The notes under the pieces were generated by a model, which was not told where the DNA came from, ran no database searches, and worked only from the letters and a program-made list of their open reading frames with translations. A stretch of DNA of 40,787 nt, from NCBI GenBank assembly GCA_003598015.1, contig QZKE01000091.1, forward strand, positions 1 through 40,787, in the 5' to 3' direction. The position numbers and the translations under genes are program-made. Origin of the DNA: Actinomycetota bacterium (lineage in GTDB: Bacteria; Actinomycetota; Geothermincolia; Geothermincolales; RBG-13-55-18). Numbering within the stretch: position 1 is the first letter of the stretch; each line of letters opens with the position of its first letter. Shown here one piece after another: positions 22,713 to 33,604 of the stretch.

Positions 22713-24560
22713 ATGGACGAGAAAAAGCCTCGCGTCGGGATTACCGACACGACCCTGCGGGACGCGCACCAGTCCCTGTGGGCGACGCGCATGCGCCTCA
22801 CCGATATTCTCCCCATAGCGGAGCGCATCGACGAGATAGGATATCACTCGGTCGAGGTATGGGGCGGTGCGACCTTCGACGTCTGCATGCGCTACCTCAA
22901 CGAGGACCCCTGGGACCGCCTGCACCGTATCCGGGAGAGATTCAAGCACACCAAGATCCAGATGCTCCTGCGCGGCCAGAACCTGGTCGCCTACCGCAAC
23001 TATGCCGACGACCTTCTGGAGGAATTCATCAAGAGGGGTGTTGCGGGCGGCCTCGATATCATCCGCATCTTCGATGCCCTCAACGACACCCGCAACATGC
23101 AGAAGGCCATAGAGATAACCAGGAGGGAAGGCGCCCACGCCCAGGGGACCATCTGCTACACCATAAGCCCGGTCCACGACATCGACCATTTCGTGGAGAC
23201 GGCCAGGGAACTGGTGGACATGGGCTCGGACTCCATCTGCATCAAGGATATGTCGGGCATTCTGGCGCCCTACAAGGCCTTCGAGCTCGTAGAGCGACTC
23301 AAGGAGACGGTGGAGGTCCCCATCCAGCTCCACTGCCACGCCTCTACCGGCATGGCCTCCAACTCCTACATCAAGGCTATAGAGGCGGGGGCCGACGTGG
23401 TGGACTGCGCGGCGGCTCCCCTCTCCCTGTATACCAGCCAGCCGGCGGTCGAGTCCATGGTGGCTTCCCTACAGGATACCCCCTACCAGCTGGACCTGGA
23501 CTTCGATGCCATCCGCGACGTCTCCGAATATTTCGAGGTGGTGTCCAAGAACCGCAAGCTCATGGGGGTGGAACAACCCATCATCGACGTCACCGTCATC
23601 TCGCACCAGATCCCTGGCGGTATGGCCACCAACCTCATCGCCCAACTGGAGCAGCAGAACGCACTCGACCGCATGGAGGAAGTGCTCGAGGAGATCCCCA
23701 TCGTGCGCAAGGACATGGGTTACCCGCCCCTGGTAACACCCACCAGCCAGCTGGTGGGCACCCAGGCGGTCTTCAACGTCCTGCTGGGCGAAAGGTACAA
23801 GATCATTCCCCGCGAGATCGAAAACTACGTAAAAGGATATTACGGGAGGCCGGCGGGGCCCATCGACGAGGAGTTGAAACGCAGGGCGCTGAAGGGCGAG
23901 GATCCCATAACCTGCCGCCCCGCGGATATGCTCGAACCCGAGTTGCCAAAAGCCAAGCGGGAGCTCAATCCCGACCTGGTGGAGAAGGAGGAGGACTTTA
24001 TCTCCTATGCCATCTTCCCGGACATCGCTCTCAAGTTCTTCCGGTGGAGGAAGAACCCGGTAATCGACGACGAGGACGCGCCGCTCAAGCAGATGGAGAA
24101 GCGCGAGCGCATGTTCCTCGACGGGAGCTCCATAGAGGACTTGACGGAGAGCCTGGCGGTCATGGTGAGCGAGGGGGTTTCCCAGGCCCTGCAGAACCTG
24201 AGCATAACCGTCAGCCTGGGCGGCGCGTCCACGGGAGAGGCATATGCGGCCACCCCCGCATCCGCGCCGGCGCGCGGAGGCCCGGCAGCTCGCGTGGACC
24301 GGGAGGAGTTGGGCAAGTTGATGGTGCGCTCCCCCATGGTGGGCACCTTCTACGCCACGCCATCACCGGGAGCTCCCCCTTATGTCCAGGAGGGGGATGC
24401 GGTAGAGGAAGGACAGACGCTCTGCCTCATAGAGGTGATGAAGCTCTTCAACGAGATCCCCTCCCCCACGGCGGGACGCGTAAAACGCATCCTGGCCAGG
24501 CATGGCGAGGGTGTGGAATATGACGAGATCATCATGGAAATCGAACCCCTGGGGGATTAG
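22713..24560 (+). CDS. Biotin-dependent carboxyltransferase fused to AccB-type biotin domain (OadA/PycB-like)
   Basis: A 615-residue two-part protein. The first ~470 residues are the pyruvate/oxaloacetate carboxyltransferase domain of OadA, PycB and transcarboxylase 5S: DTTLRDAHQSLWATRMR, EVWGGATFDVCMRYLNEDPW, the carboxylated-Lys region CIKDMSG, and metal-binding LHCHAS. The last ~75 residues form a biotin carrier domain (RSPMVGTFYATPSPG ... EVMKLFNEI, biotinyl K577). This domain is of the acetyl-CoA carboxylase (AccB) kind rather than the OadA kind. The start at 22713 follows AGAGGTGG. It would transfer CO2 between biotin and pyruvate; with the biotin carboxylase encoded next it could act as a two-subunit pyruvate carboxylase. 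Coupling to decarboxylation of a substituted malonyl-CoA is a pathway idea only. Confidence 0.85.
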   Translation: MDEKKPRVGITDTTLRDAHQSLWATRMRLTDILPIAERIDEIGYHSVEVWGGATFDVCMRYLNEDPWDRLHRIRERFKHTKIQMLLRGQNLVAYRNYADDLLEEFIKRGVAGGLDIIRIFDALNDTRNMQKAIEITRREGAHAQGTICYTISPVHDIDHFVETARELVDMGSDSICIKDMSGILAPYKAFELVERLKETVEVPIQLHCHASTGMASNSYIKAIEAGADVVDCAAAPLSLYTSQPAVESMVASLQDTPYQLDLDFDAIRDVSEYFEVVSKNRKLMGVEQPIIDVTVISHQIPGGMATNLIAQLEQQNALDRMEEVLEEIPIVRKDMGYPPLVTPTSQLVGTQAVFNVLLGERYKIIPREIENYVKGYYGRPAGPIDEELKRRALKGEDPITCRPADMLEPELPKAKRELNPDLVEKEEDFISYAIFPDIALKFFRWRKNPVIDDEDAPLKQMEKRERMFLDGSSIEDLTESLAVMVSEGVSQALQNLSITVSLGGASTGEAYAATPASAPARGGPAARVDREELGKLMVRSPMVGTFYATPSPGAPPYVQEGDAVEEGQTLCLIEVMKLFNEIPSPTAGRVKRILARHGEGVEYDEIIMEIEPLGD

Positions 24561-24563
24561 GCG

Positions 24564-25904
<1,341 letters not shown>

Positions 25905-26390
25905 ATTTCTTACCCAAGCACCGAGGGTCGGTCTTCTCTACGTTGGTGCTCATCCAGCCCGGGCCGAGTGCCCCGTTCCATGCATACGGTGATGCACCGA
26001 GAGTGCCGCTGCGCCACGCATGCAAGGCGCGCGACCGAGGCGTACTCGGAGAGTACGCCGCAGGGAGCGGAACGCAGCCAGGCGGGGATGCAGCGGTGAT
26101 CGAATGCCGGCGTATGCATGGAGCGGGGTACCTAAGGTAACGGTCTCGCTCGGCGCGCAGCCCGCGGGATAGGAGGAAGAGACCTCATCTTCACTTGCGC
26201 GCACCGCTGCGACCGACCTGGTAGTTCCCCGGGCAAGTGGGTGCTCTCGTGGAAGCTCAGACCAACTTCCGGTTCTCGGTCAAGGGTTTCTCTTGTTGAC
26301 GACACCCGAGCCAGAAAACGGTATGCCCCGACGCCCACTACGCACACCCGCAGCTCTGCGAGCAAGGGCGATGACGGATATTGAAGCGGG
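25905..26390. other. Structured intergenic repeat region
   Basis: About 490 nt without a gene. Outer arms CCCCGTTCCATGCATACG (25971-25988) and CGTATGCATGGAGCGGGG (26111-26128) pair with one mismatch. At the centre GGCGTACTC-GGA-GAGTACGCC (26039-26059) forms a perfect 9-bp hairpin. Stretches between (CGCATGCAAGGCGCGCGACCGAGG and GCAGGGAGCGGAACGCAG) look like a known kind of dispersed intergenic repeat. AGCACC/GGTGCT (25917-25922, 25945-25950) is a further stem right after accC. No homologue of a known ncRNA was recognised, and nothing in 26130-26390 is identifiable. Confidence 0.55.
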
Positions 26391-27293
26391 TTAGACGGTA
26401 TGGCTCGTGTCCTCCACTCCCACCTCGATCAATCCACGGCGCAGGACTACCGCTCCCGCCGCGATGATCAGAAGGCCCCCCACAAGGTCCTGCCATCCGG
26501 GTTGCTCGCCCAGGAAGATGAGGCCGAATACGACGGCGCTCAGGGGCTCCAGGTAGGCGATGATCCCCACGTGCTGCGCCTTCACCTTCTTCACCGCGTA
26601 GACGTAGACCAGACCTGCCAGCGCGGTGTGCACCGTACCCAGGATGAGGAGCGAAGCCCATCCACGCGTGGAGATAGGGAAATCCCGGAAGGCGCAGAAG
26701 GGGAAGAGAAGGGCGGCGTTTACAGCCGTCTGGTAGAAGGTTATGGTGAGGGTGGGTGTATCCTCCCGCAGCTTCTTCAAGATGATGAGCAGAAACGCGT
26801 AGCTGACCGCGGCGGTCAGCGCGTATATGATCCCCTTGCTGTTCAAGCCCGCCTCAGCGGTCTGACCGGTAAGGGATATGAGGTACATACCGGCCAGCGC
26901 AAGCAGCAGCGCCATCACGGTAACCCCCTCCAGTTTCTCCTTCAGGAGCAGGGGGGCAAGAACGGCCACGAGCACCGGCGCCAGGTAGGTGATGAATTCC
27001 GCGTCCCCGATGGAGAGATTGTTCAGCGCCTTCAGAAACATCACCCAGTGAAAGGTGAGGAGCACGCCGCTGAAGAGGAGGAGCAGGGGGTGTTTCCCGA
27101 GCCTCAGCTCGCTCTGCCTTTTTCCTGCATAGATGACAACGGTAAGAAAGCAGAGGCTGATAGTGGCGCGCATGAACACCACGAAGTATTCCTGCCCCGG
27201 CAGGTCCACCCAGCGCAGGAACACCCCTACCGTGCCCCAGAGCACGGCGGCCCCGGCGATCATGAAGTATTCCGGCTTGCCGCTCGAATCCAA
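26391..27293 (-). CDS. EamA/DMT family transporter
   Basis: A 300-residue inner-membrane protein with ten hydrophobic segments in two EamA repeats. The first starts at FMIAGAAVLWGTVGVFLRW and ends near LLLALAGMYLISL; the second starts at GIIYALTAAVSYAFLLIILKK and ends near GGLLIIAAGAVVLRR. The conserved YLEPLSAVVFGLIFLGE segment before the last helices is typical. The start is TTG at 27293 with GGAGAGGG upstream; the in-frame ATG ten codons later (MIAGAAVLWG) would leave the first helix intact too. Substrate unknown; the family exports amino acids, nucleosides and other metabolites. It is monocistronic and has no clear tie to the neighbouring pathways. Confidence 0.88.
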   Translation of the reverse strand: MDSSGKPEYFMIAGAAVLWGTVGVFLRWVDLPGQEYFVVFMRATISLCFLTVVIYAGKRQSELRLGKHPLLLLFSGVLLTFHWVMFLKALNNLSIGDAEFITYLAPVLVAVLAPLLLKEKLEGVTVMALLLALAGMYLISLTGQTAEAGLNSKGIIYALTAAVSYAFLLIILKKLREDTPTLTITFYQTAVNAALLFPFCAFRDFPISTRGWASLLILGTVHTALAGLVYVYAVKKVKAQHVGIIAYLEPLSAVVFGLIFLGEQPGWQDLVGGLLIIAAGAVVLRRGLIEVGVEDTSHTV

Positions 27294-27562
27294 TCCCTCT
27301 CCCTGCCTTTACTGCACGTCCTGGCAATCAGGGCGACTCATCTATTAATAGCCGATAGGCGGTAGGAATGCACCCCCGTTGTCAGCAAGCGTGCTTATGC
27401 CAGAATGACTTCGCAAGCTCACTCAGATCACCGGGATCAGCGACGCAAGTGCTCCTTCCCTGGGTCCATGGATACCCGGGTTGGCAGGATATTGGATATC
27501 GGGAGGCATACCCCACGCGGACGCCTGGCCATATATGTCGTTTGAACGGCTGACCCCAGTCG

Positions 27563-28687
27563 TCAGTAGATGGTGATATTGAGGTCGCCGTCCGCGGCCA
27601 GTTCCCATTCCCGCCTGGAGTCTTCCCGGTTCAAGGCGAGCTCGTAGAGGGCCTGGGCCATTCCCACCACCAGGAGATGGATGCACGAATTCTCTATGGT
27701 CATGCTCACGTGGCGCTCATCGGCATCGAGCCGGGTCACGTTGCCCAGTCCGCGCAGGGCGGTAAGATCCTCCAGCTTGAACACGAGGAGCCGCAGTTCC
27801 CTCGCGTCCACCTGCGAGCGCACGTAACGCCTCTGCGCCTCGATCGCCGCCTCCACGACGTCCAGTCCGTAAGTCGCTTCCAGGTCGGAAAAGATCGCTT
27901 CCAGGGCCAGCGGCCCCAGGATGGCTACCCTCCTCCCCGTATCGGCGGCGGTGATGGAGCCATCCTTGAGGTTCCAGCGATAGCGGGATATCTCCAGCGG
28001 CACGCCGCACTCCGGGCAGCGCTCGTACGTGATCTGCCCGGGCTTGAACGCGTAATGCTTTCTCTTCAGGCGCTTCTCGAGTTCCAGGGGGTGTTTGCCG
28101 GGGAAGGTGGATACGCGCAGGGCGTCGTCGCCTATCGTCTCGTAGTGCACCGTCATGTCGATACCCTCGAAAGCCTCGACCGAACCCAGGGTATCCGCCA
28201 CCCACAGGGGAACGGAGTAGGGGTTGCGGATGATCTGGGTCCGCCAGGGATAGTCCTCCCCGCGGTCCCACTTCTCGCTCAGAGACTGGTTTCCGTAGCC
28301 GAAGACGCTTCCCACTTCCAGGACCTTCTGGTTGAGCTCCTTTCTCATCCTGGTAACGGTCTCCATGAAGACGCGGCTGTAGAAAGAGGTCCCCGCCTTC
28401 ATGTCGCTCTCGCCGAGAAGATGGACGTTCCTGACCTCGAAGGGGAAACTCCTCTCCATGAACTTCCTCGTCTCGCGCCGCCGGCTCTCGATAACCAGGG
28501 GCTCGATGGGCTTGCCTATCAACTCCCCGATCCCCCTGAACATACTGTCAATGGTATTGGATTCGAAGAAGACCATGCGGTCGCGGGGAGAGTTGGCCAG
28601 GCTTATCACACCGTTTCCCTCCCAGCGCATCTCCCTGCCGATCATCGCGGGAACCCCGCAGGACTCGCACCTGTTGATCACGGCCAT
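27563..28687 (-). CDS. Unrecognised two-zinc-knuckle family protein, paralogue 1
   Basis: A 374-residue cytosolic protein of a family I do not recognise; three more copies follow at 28802, 30124 and 33720. Half 1 begins with CESCG (C7, C10), then GVISLANSPRDRMVFFESNTIDSMF, an IGELIG element and the highly conserved IESRRRETRKFMERSFP. A middle segment has DYPWRTQIIRNPYSVPLWVADTLGSVEAFEGID. Half 2 starts at CPECG (C224, C227), then TGRRVAILGPLALEAIFSDLE and EAQRRYVRS, echoing half 1, so the protein looks internally duplicated. It ends with LRGLGNVTRLDADERHVSMTIENSC. The start at 28687 has GGAAGGGAG just before it. No enzymatic motif seen; metal-dependent sensing or ligand binding is speculation. 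Confidence 0.72.
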   Translation of the reverse strand: MAVINRCESCGVPAMIGREMRWEGNGVISLANSPRDRMVFFESNTIDSMFRGIGELIGKPIEPLVIESRRRETRKFMERSFPFEVRNVHLLGESDMKAGTSFYSRVFMETVTRMRKELNQKVLEVGSVFGYGNQSLSEKWDRGEDYPWRTQIIRNPYSVPLWVADTLGSVEAFEGIDMTVHYETIGDDALRVSTFPGKHPLELEKRLKRKHYAFKPGQITYERCPECGVPLEISRYRWNLKDGSITAADTGRRVAILGPLALEAIFSDLEATYGLDVVEAAIEAQRRYVRSQVDARELRLLVFKLEDLTALRGLGNVTRLDADERHVSMTIENSCIHLLVVGMAQALYELALNREDSRREWELAADGDLNITIY

Positions 28688-28801
28688 GCGCTCCCTTCCG
28701 CGCTTCACATCATCAGGCCATATCCTTTTCACACACGCTATAGAATATATCGCCCTGTGGCCACAAGGCTTGAGAAGGCAGGCACGCTTTAAGCGTATGT
28801 T

Positions 28802-29926
28802 TCAGATGCGGACCGTGAACTCGAAGTCGCCGTCCTCACCCATTTTCCAATCGTAGGTCGAGCTCTCCCTGCCCATGGCCGTTTCGTATATTGCCTGGGC
28901 CATACCCAATACCAGCAGTGGCATACAGGAGTTCTGGATCAGAACGCTGAGATGTTTCTCGTCGGCTTCGAACCAGGTGATGTTCCCCAGGCCGCGCAAA
29001 GCGGTCAATTGCGCGAAGGTGGTGCCGCTCCTCCTCCAGTTCCCACCGCCTACGTGCGACTTGATGTAGCGTCTCTGCGCCTCCACCACCACCTCGGATA
29101 TGGAGCTCCCCAGCTCCGCCTCCAGATCATGCAGTACCGCATCCATGGCGAAGGGTCCGAAGAGCGCTTTCCTCCACCCCGTCTCGGAATCGTGGATGGT
29201 CCCCCTTGCGATATCCCATTCCAGTTCGGCTACCTCCATGGGGATCCCGCATCCCGCACAGCGTTCGTACTCTATCTCGCCGGGCTTGAACTCGTAGCGC
29301 ATCCTCTTCAGCCACTGCTCGAGTTCTATGGGATGCGGGCCGGGACAAGTGGTGTACTCGTATACATCCTCGCCTATCTCTTCGTACTTTACCCAGTGAT
29401 CCATGCCCTCGAAGGCCTCCACGGAAGCCAGGGCCTCCGCGGCGAAGAAGAGTACCGAGTAGGGGTCGCTTATAACGTTCACGCGCCAGGGATACTTGCT
29501 CCCCGTTCCCCACAGCGGGCCCAACTTCACGTCGCCGTACCCGTAGAGCCTCCCTATGTCGAAAACCTGCCTGGTTATCACCTTCCCCAGGCTCTCCCGG
29601 ATGATCCTCACCGCATGCCTTATCACCGCCTTGTCCCCGAGCTTCTCGTTCAGGTATATGAGCGGTTTTCTCACCCAGGCGGGGAAGCTTCCCTCGATGT
29701 ACTTTCTTACCTCGCGCCGCCGGCTCTCTATTACTATATGTTCGATGTTTGCGCCGATAAGCTCCTCGATGCCCTTGAAGAGGTTGTCGATTATCTCCGA
29801 CTCGTAGAGGACCATGCGGTTGCGGGGAGATCGGTGCAGCGAGATAATGCCGTTGCTCTCCCAGTTGAGCTCCCTGCTGACGAAAAGCGGCGTTTTGCAT
29901 TCGCCGCAGCATCTTTCCCTGGACAT
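28802..29926 (-). CDS. Unrecognised two-zinc-knuckle family protein, paralogue 2
   Basis: A 374-residue paralogue: CGECKTPLFVSRELNWESNGIISL opens half 1, with SPRNRMVLYESEIIDNLFKGIEELIG and IESRRREVRKYIEGSFP. Half 2 begins at CAGCGIPMEVAELEWD with EAQRRYIKSHVGGGNWRR. The end, LRGLGNITWFEADEKHLSVLIQNSC, has IQNSC where others have IENSC. The start at 29926 (MSRERC) is preceded by GGGAG; the longer frame to 29992 has no family-like sequence. It lies 114 nt upstream of paralogue 1 on the same strand. Length and layout match the other copies almost exactly, so all four are probably functional genes. Confidence 0.72.
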   Translation of the reverse strand: MSRERCCGECKTPLFVSRELNWESNGIISLHRSPRNRMVLYESEIIDNLFKGIEELIGANIEHIVIESRRREVRKYIEGSFPAWVRKPLIYLNEKLGDKAVIRHAVRIIRESLGKVITRQVFDIGRLYGYGDVKLGPLWGTGSKYPWRVNVISDPYSVLFFAAEALASVEAFEGMDHWVKYEEIGEDVYEYTTCPGPHPIELEQWLKRMRYEFKPGEIEYERCAGCGIPMEVAELEWDIARGTIHDSETGWRKALFGPFAMDAVLHDLEAELGSSISEVVVEAQRRYIKSHVGGGNWRRSGTTFAQLTALRGLGNITWFEADEKHLSVLIQNSCMPLLVLGMAQAIYETAMGRESSTYDWKMGEDGDFEFTVRI

Positions 29927-30123
29927 CTGATTCTCCCGTTTTTCCCATGTACTCGTGGGGGGAACTCCACCCGCCCGGATTGTTACTCTCAAGTAACTCT
30001 AACGGCTGTTTCCCCGTTCTTCAAGTCTCGAGAGGCAGAGCAGGCGTATATCCGCGTGTCGGGCACTTTCCGCATCGAGCCCGGGTGCTGCCGACCGCTC
30101 CACGGCGTTCCCGGACCCCTGCG

Positions 30124-31236
30124 CTATCCCCTCACGGCGATGGCGAGGTCTCCGTCGCTCGTCAGGCTCCATTCGTATTCGGAACTGTCCTTGTTCAACG
30201 CCAGTTCATAGAGGGCTTGCGCCATTCCCACCAATATCAGGTGCAGGCACGAGTTCTCGATGGTCAGTTTCAAGTTATGCTCGTCTGCCTCGAAAGCGGT
30301 AATGTTCCCGAATCCGCGCAACGCGGTCAGATGGTTGAAAGTACCGCCACCCCGGCGCCAGTTCTGTTCGCTCACCCTGGACTTGACGTAACGCCTCTGA
30401 GCCTCGACAACGACCTCGGGGATAGACTCCCCCAGCTCGGCCTCGAGGTCATCCAGAACCACCTCCAGGGCAGAGGGCCCGTATATGGCCATCCTTCTAC
30501 CGAAATCGGGGTCGGTTATGGTCCCCTCCTCGGGTCTCCAGTCATACCGCGCCAGGTCGACGGGGAGACCGCAGGACGGGCAACGCTCGTACGTTATGTC
30601 GCCGGGTTTAAAATCATAGCGTTTCCTCTGCAGCCTCTCCTTCAGCTCTATGGGATGGCCGGCAGGATATGTGGTAACCACGTAGGTATCCTCCTCCGTC
30701 TTCTCGTACCTCACCCACTGTTCAACCCCCTCCAAGGCCTCCACCGAACCCAGGGCTTCGGCAGCCCAGAAGGGGACGGAATAGGGATGGCGGATGACAT
30801 TGGAGCGCCAGGGATACCTCTCTCCCGACTCCCATCTGCCGCCGGGCGCGGAGGCGCCGTAGCCGTATATCCTGCCTATGTCGATTACCTGCATCATTAC
30901 GTCCCTGGCCAGCACGAGACCGGAGTTCTCTAGCCCGCCTCCATCGCCATCACCGGAAGGTTCTTCGTCGCGGTAATTGAACAGCTGTTTCATTTCGGCG
31001 GGAAAACGTTTTTCGATGTACCCCTTCACCTCGCGGCGTCTGCTCTCGATCACGATATGCTCGATAGGGACGCCGATGAGTTCCTCTACTCCCTTGAAGA
31101 GGTTGTCTATGACCCGCGATTCGTAGAGGACCATGCGGCTGCGCGGGGACCCGGTCAGGGTGATGACCCCGTTCTCGTTCCATGCGAGTTCCCGCGAGAT
31201 CATGAGCGGGATGCCGCAGTCCCCGCACCGTTCCAC
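30124..31236 (-). CDS. Unrecognised two-zinc-knuckle family protein, paralogue 3
   Basis: A 370-residue paralogue: MERCGDCGIPLMISRELAWNENGVITL, SPRSRMVLYESRVIDNLFKGVEELIG and IESRRREVKGYIEKRFP in half 1; CPSCGLPVDLARYDW, FGRRMAIYGPSALEVVLDDLE and EAQRRYVKSRV in half 2. GTG at 31236 is chosen because AGGAGG lies eight bases upstream and the short N-terminus then matches the other copies; the frame can be extended six codons to 31254. The region after IEKRFP is variable between copies (here NYRDEEPSGDGDGGG). 31237-31530 upstream contains no gene. Confidence 0.72.
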   Translation of the reverse strand: MERCGDCGIPLMISRELAWNENGVITLTGSPRSRMVLYESRVIDNLFKGVEELIGVPIEHIVIESRRREVKGYIEKRFPAEMKQLFNYRDEEPSGDGDGGGLENSGLVLARDVMMQVIDIGRIYGYGASAPGGRWESGERYPWRSNVIRHPYSVPFWAAEALGSVEALEGVEQWVRYEKTEEDTYVVTTYPAGHPIELKERLQRKRYDFKPGDITYERCPSCGLPVDLARYDWRPEEGTITDPDFGRRMAIYGPSALEVVLDDLEAELGESIPEVVVEAQRRYVKSRVSEQNWRRGGGTFNHLTALRGFGNITAFEADEHNLKLTIENSCLHLILVGMAQALYELALNKDSSEYEWSLTSDGDLAIAVRG

Positions 31237-31530
31237 TCTATCCACCTCCTGCACCTTCCAGCCGGAGTATCAGTGATCCGGGTTCTTTCTCCTGACCGTG
31301 TATTCCTCCGGGCTTTATCGCTGAGCCCACTAATAAGTCTCGCCCACGGGATTGCTTTTCTTGAGACAATTCCACCTGACCTGTTTGGACGCATGGGTAA
31401 AGATGGCACGGGAGCAGCCGTTGCTTCTCTGCGATATCATTTTTTACAACGATCCCGCACGTGGGGGGAACACCGGCTGCGGCGGCCGGAGGCGCGCGAC
31501 GTCAGTCGATATCGGGCAGTGTCCAGGCGG

Positions 31531-31716
31531 TCAATGGAGGCCCTCGAGCCACATGGCAAGCTCCCTTCCGATGATGTGGGGGCTGTCCTCCTGCATGAAA
31601 TGGACGCCTTTCCCCGTGTCCGCCATCTTCAGGTTGGAGAGGTTCTCCCGGCACCAGTCCACCATGGACTCCTCGACCAGGAAGCCCGGATGGGCGTAGA
31701 AGAGCAGGGCGATCTC
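31531..31716 (-). pseudogene. Haloalkane dehalogenase C-terminal remnant
   Basis: An open stretch of about 61 codons, EIALLFYAHPGFLVEE ... ENLSNLKMADTGKGVHFMQEDSPHIIGRELAMWL, closely follows the C-terminus of haloalkane dehalogenases of the DhaA type. It includes WCRENLxNL and the catalytic His in GVHFMQED. There is no start, no nucleophile elbow and no N-terminal ~230 residues; homology stops abruptly at about 31716, just where the neighbouring lipoprotein gene ends (TGA at 31717-31715). It is therefore a truncated relic left by a deletion or rearrangement. The intact frame over the remnant suggests the event is fairly recent. Confidence 0.75.
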
Positions 31717-33526
31717 ACGGGGCCGTGCTGTTCTTCAGCATGAAGTCGATCAGGGGGTCGAAGGCCTCGTTCTCCCGCAGGGAGGGCCGGTCGGCGGCCG
31801 CGGTGAGTACGTCGATATGGTTGTAGCCCTCCAGGACCAGGCGCTCGCCCGGAGGCGTGCCCTGGGAGAAAGGATTGAGGTTACTGCCGGCCATGATCTC
31901 GAGCTTGGGCATGTCTCCCAGGTCCGCGGCGTGGAGATAGTTCAGCCCGTAGTCCGGCGCGAAAGGGAAGAGCAGCGCCATCATGTCCACCATGAGGCGC
32001 ATGGTGAAGTACCACTCCAGCAGGTTGGAGGTGCCTTTATAGACCACCTGGGCCACGTCCCGGATATCCGAGACCTCCTCCATCATGGTGGTGTAGGTGA
32101 TGTTGCCCTGCCTATCCTGGTAGGCGGGGTCCGCAGGCCTGCCCACCTGGTCGAAATCGACCCAGGAGTAGAGTGGCCCCTTGCCCAGCGCGAAAACGGA
32201 GGGTCCTGCGTCGTTGGCGATGAAGAGGCCATCCAGGCTGATGAAGGAACCCAGCAGATCGCCCAGGAGGGGTACCTGCGCCAGGTCAGCGGGGAGGGGA
32301 AAATCCTTGCGTACCACGGACCCGCCCTGCAGAAAGCCCATGCTGGCCTGGACGATCTTCACGGGCATGAAATTGTCGTCGAGGATCGCCCCCAGCAGCG
32401 CCTCGCAGGTGTAGCGGAAATCGGTGATGTCCGGCACATGGACCAGGAAGTGGTCCAGGGAGCGGGAATGGAGCAGCTTGAGCATGAGGTCCACCAGCTC
32501 CGTCTCGGGCACCTCTTCCAGGAGGGTTGATTCCTCCTGCGGCTGCTGGTCGGCCTCCATGGCCGCCAGCTCCATAACCATGGGCGCATCGGGGGTCAGC
32601 AGGGGGAAGATACGCGGCATGGTGCCTTCACGCATGCCCTGTACCAGCTGCGCGTAATAGGCCTCCATGCCGTCGTCATCCGTTACGTCCGGGGGATTCG
32701 CTGGGAGGGCATCGGTGGCCGGCTCCATCATGCCCATGGTCAGGGAGAGGGCGCCGTCCAGCCCCACCAGCCCGGCGCAGTTGCGATAGCCTGCATCGTC
32801 CAGGGTGGCCGGGTCGCCGTCGAAATCCCATGCCGCGAAGATATGGGTGAGGGGACCGCCCAGGGAATGACCGCCCACAAAGACCTTGCCGCGCCGCACC
32901 TCGGGGTCGGGAACCATGGTGGTGATGACCGCATAGACGTCCTCCATCACCAGCTCCATGCCGAACTCCGAGAGGTAAGGCGCGGTGGCGTCGGTGAGGA
33001 AACCCCCGAACGTCTTGCCCTCGACCGGGACGCCGTGGTTGTAGTAGTCGACGGCGGCGGTGGCGTCGCCCGCTCCCTCCGCCGCGTTCAATCCCGCCAG
33101 GTCCTCGAGGCGGTTGGGACGGCGCTCCACTGCCCACACCTCGATGTCCGCACCCCGCAGCGAGGCCATATATACCATCTGCCTCCCCAGGTAGTAAAAA
33201 GCGTTGCTGCCGCAGTAGAAACCGGGCATGACCACCAGCACGGCGTCGGCGTCCGCGGGGTCATCCCCGGCCGAGCGGGAACGGAAGCGCAGGAAGGTTA
33301 TATAGTCGGCGGCTTCCGGAGGCACGCCGTTGTCCCGGGGCGCCGGCGCATAGATGGAGACCTCTTCCACGGCGACGGCGGCGTCGACCTCCTCCTGCGT
33401 CCAGGCTCGCTCCACCGACGGGTAGGGTTCCTCGGGAACCGGTCCACCCGGCGTGTAGCAGCCAGCCAGCAATACGAGCAGGATGATGATGAGGAAAGAC
33501 ACGAGGTTGAGGACACGCTTCTTCAT
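31715..33526 (-). CDS. Alpha/beta-hydrolase lipoprotein (lipase/esterase-like)
   Basis: A 603-residue exported lipoprotein: basic MKKR, a hydrophobic helix, and lipobox LLAGC (Cys near residue 22), followed by a Pro/Glu-rich tether. The alpha/beta hydrolase core shows a VLVVMPGFYCGSNAFYYLG oxyanion region, the nucleophile elbow GGHSLGG (about residue 220) and a likely catalytic His near the end in EGYNHIDVLTAA. A large lid-like insert separates them. It probably cleaves esters or lipids outside the cytoplasmic membrane. AAAGGGGG lies ten bases before the ATG. The C-terminus abuts the haloalkane dehalogenase remnant, so its 3' end may have been shaped by the same rearrangement. It splits the array of zinc-knuckle paralogues and has no clear functional tie to them. 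Confidence 0.82.
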   Translation of the reverse strand: MKKRVLNLVSFLIIILLVLLAGCYTPGGPVPEEPYPSVERAWTQEEVDAAVAVEEVSIYAPAPRDNGVPPEAADYITFLRFRSRSAGDDPADADAVLVVMPGFYCGSNAFYYLGRQMVYMASLRGADIEVWAVERRPNRLEDLAGLNAAEGAGDATAAVDYYNHGVPVEGKTFGGFLTDATAPYLSEFGMELVMEDVYAVITTMVPDPEVRRGKVFVGGHSLGGPLTHIFAAWDFDGDPATLDDAGYRNCAGLVGLDGALSLTMGMMEPATDALPANPPDVTDDDGMEAYYAQLVQGMREGTMPRIFPLLTPDAPMVMELAAMEADQQPQEESTLLEEVPETELVDLMLKLLHSRSLDHFLVHVPDITDFRYTCEALLGAILDDNFMPVKIVQASMGFLQGGSVVRKDFPLPADLAQVPLLGDLLGSFISLDGLFIANDAGPSVFALGKGPLYSWVDFDQVGRPADPAYQDRQGNITYTTMMEEVSDIRDVAQVVYKGTSNLLEWYFTMRLMVDMMALLFPFAPDYGLNYLHAADLGDMPKLEIMAGSNLNPFSQGTPPGERLVLEGYNHIDVLTAAADRPSLRENEAFDPLIDFMLKNSTAP

Positions 33527-33604
33527 GGTAGGCCCCCTTTGTTACCGGCATTCCCCTCCTTTACGCCTGTACCGATTCTAACACATCCTACGCAGCTCAA
33601 TCCC

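Noticed and set aside
25905..26390. A tRNA, riboswitch or other known RNA in the structured region
   Set aside because: No anticodon arm, T-loop or known riboswitch core could be found; only generic stems.
27541..27560. CTGACCCCAG as another repeat-element end downstream of the zinc-knuckle array
   Set aside because: Only about ten bases match and no second arm is present.
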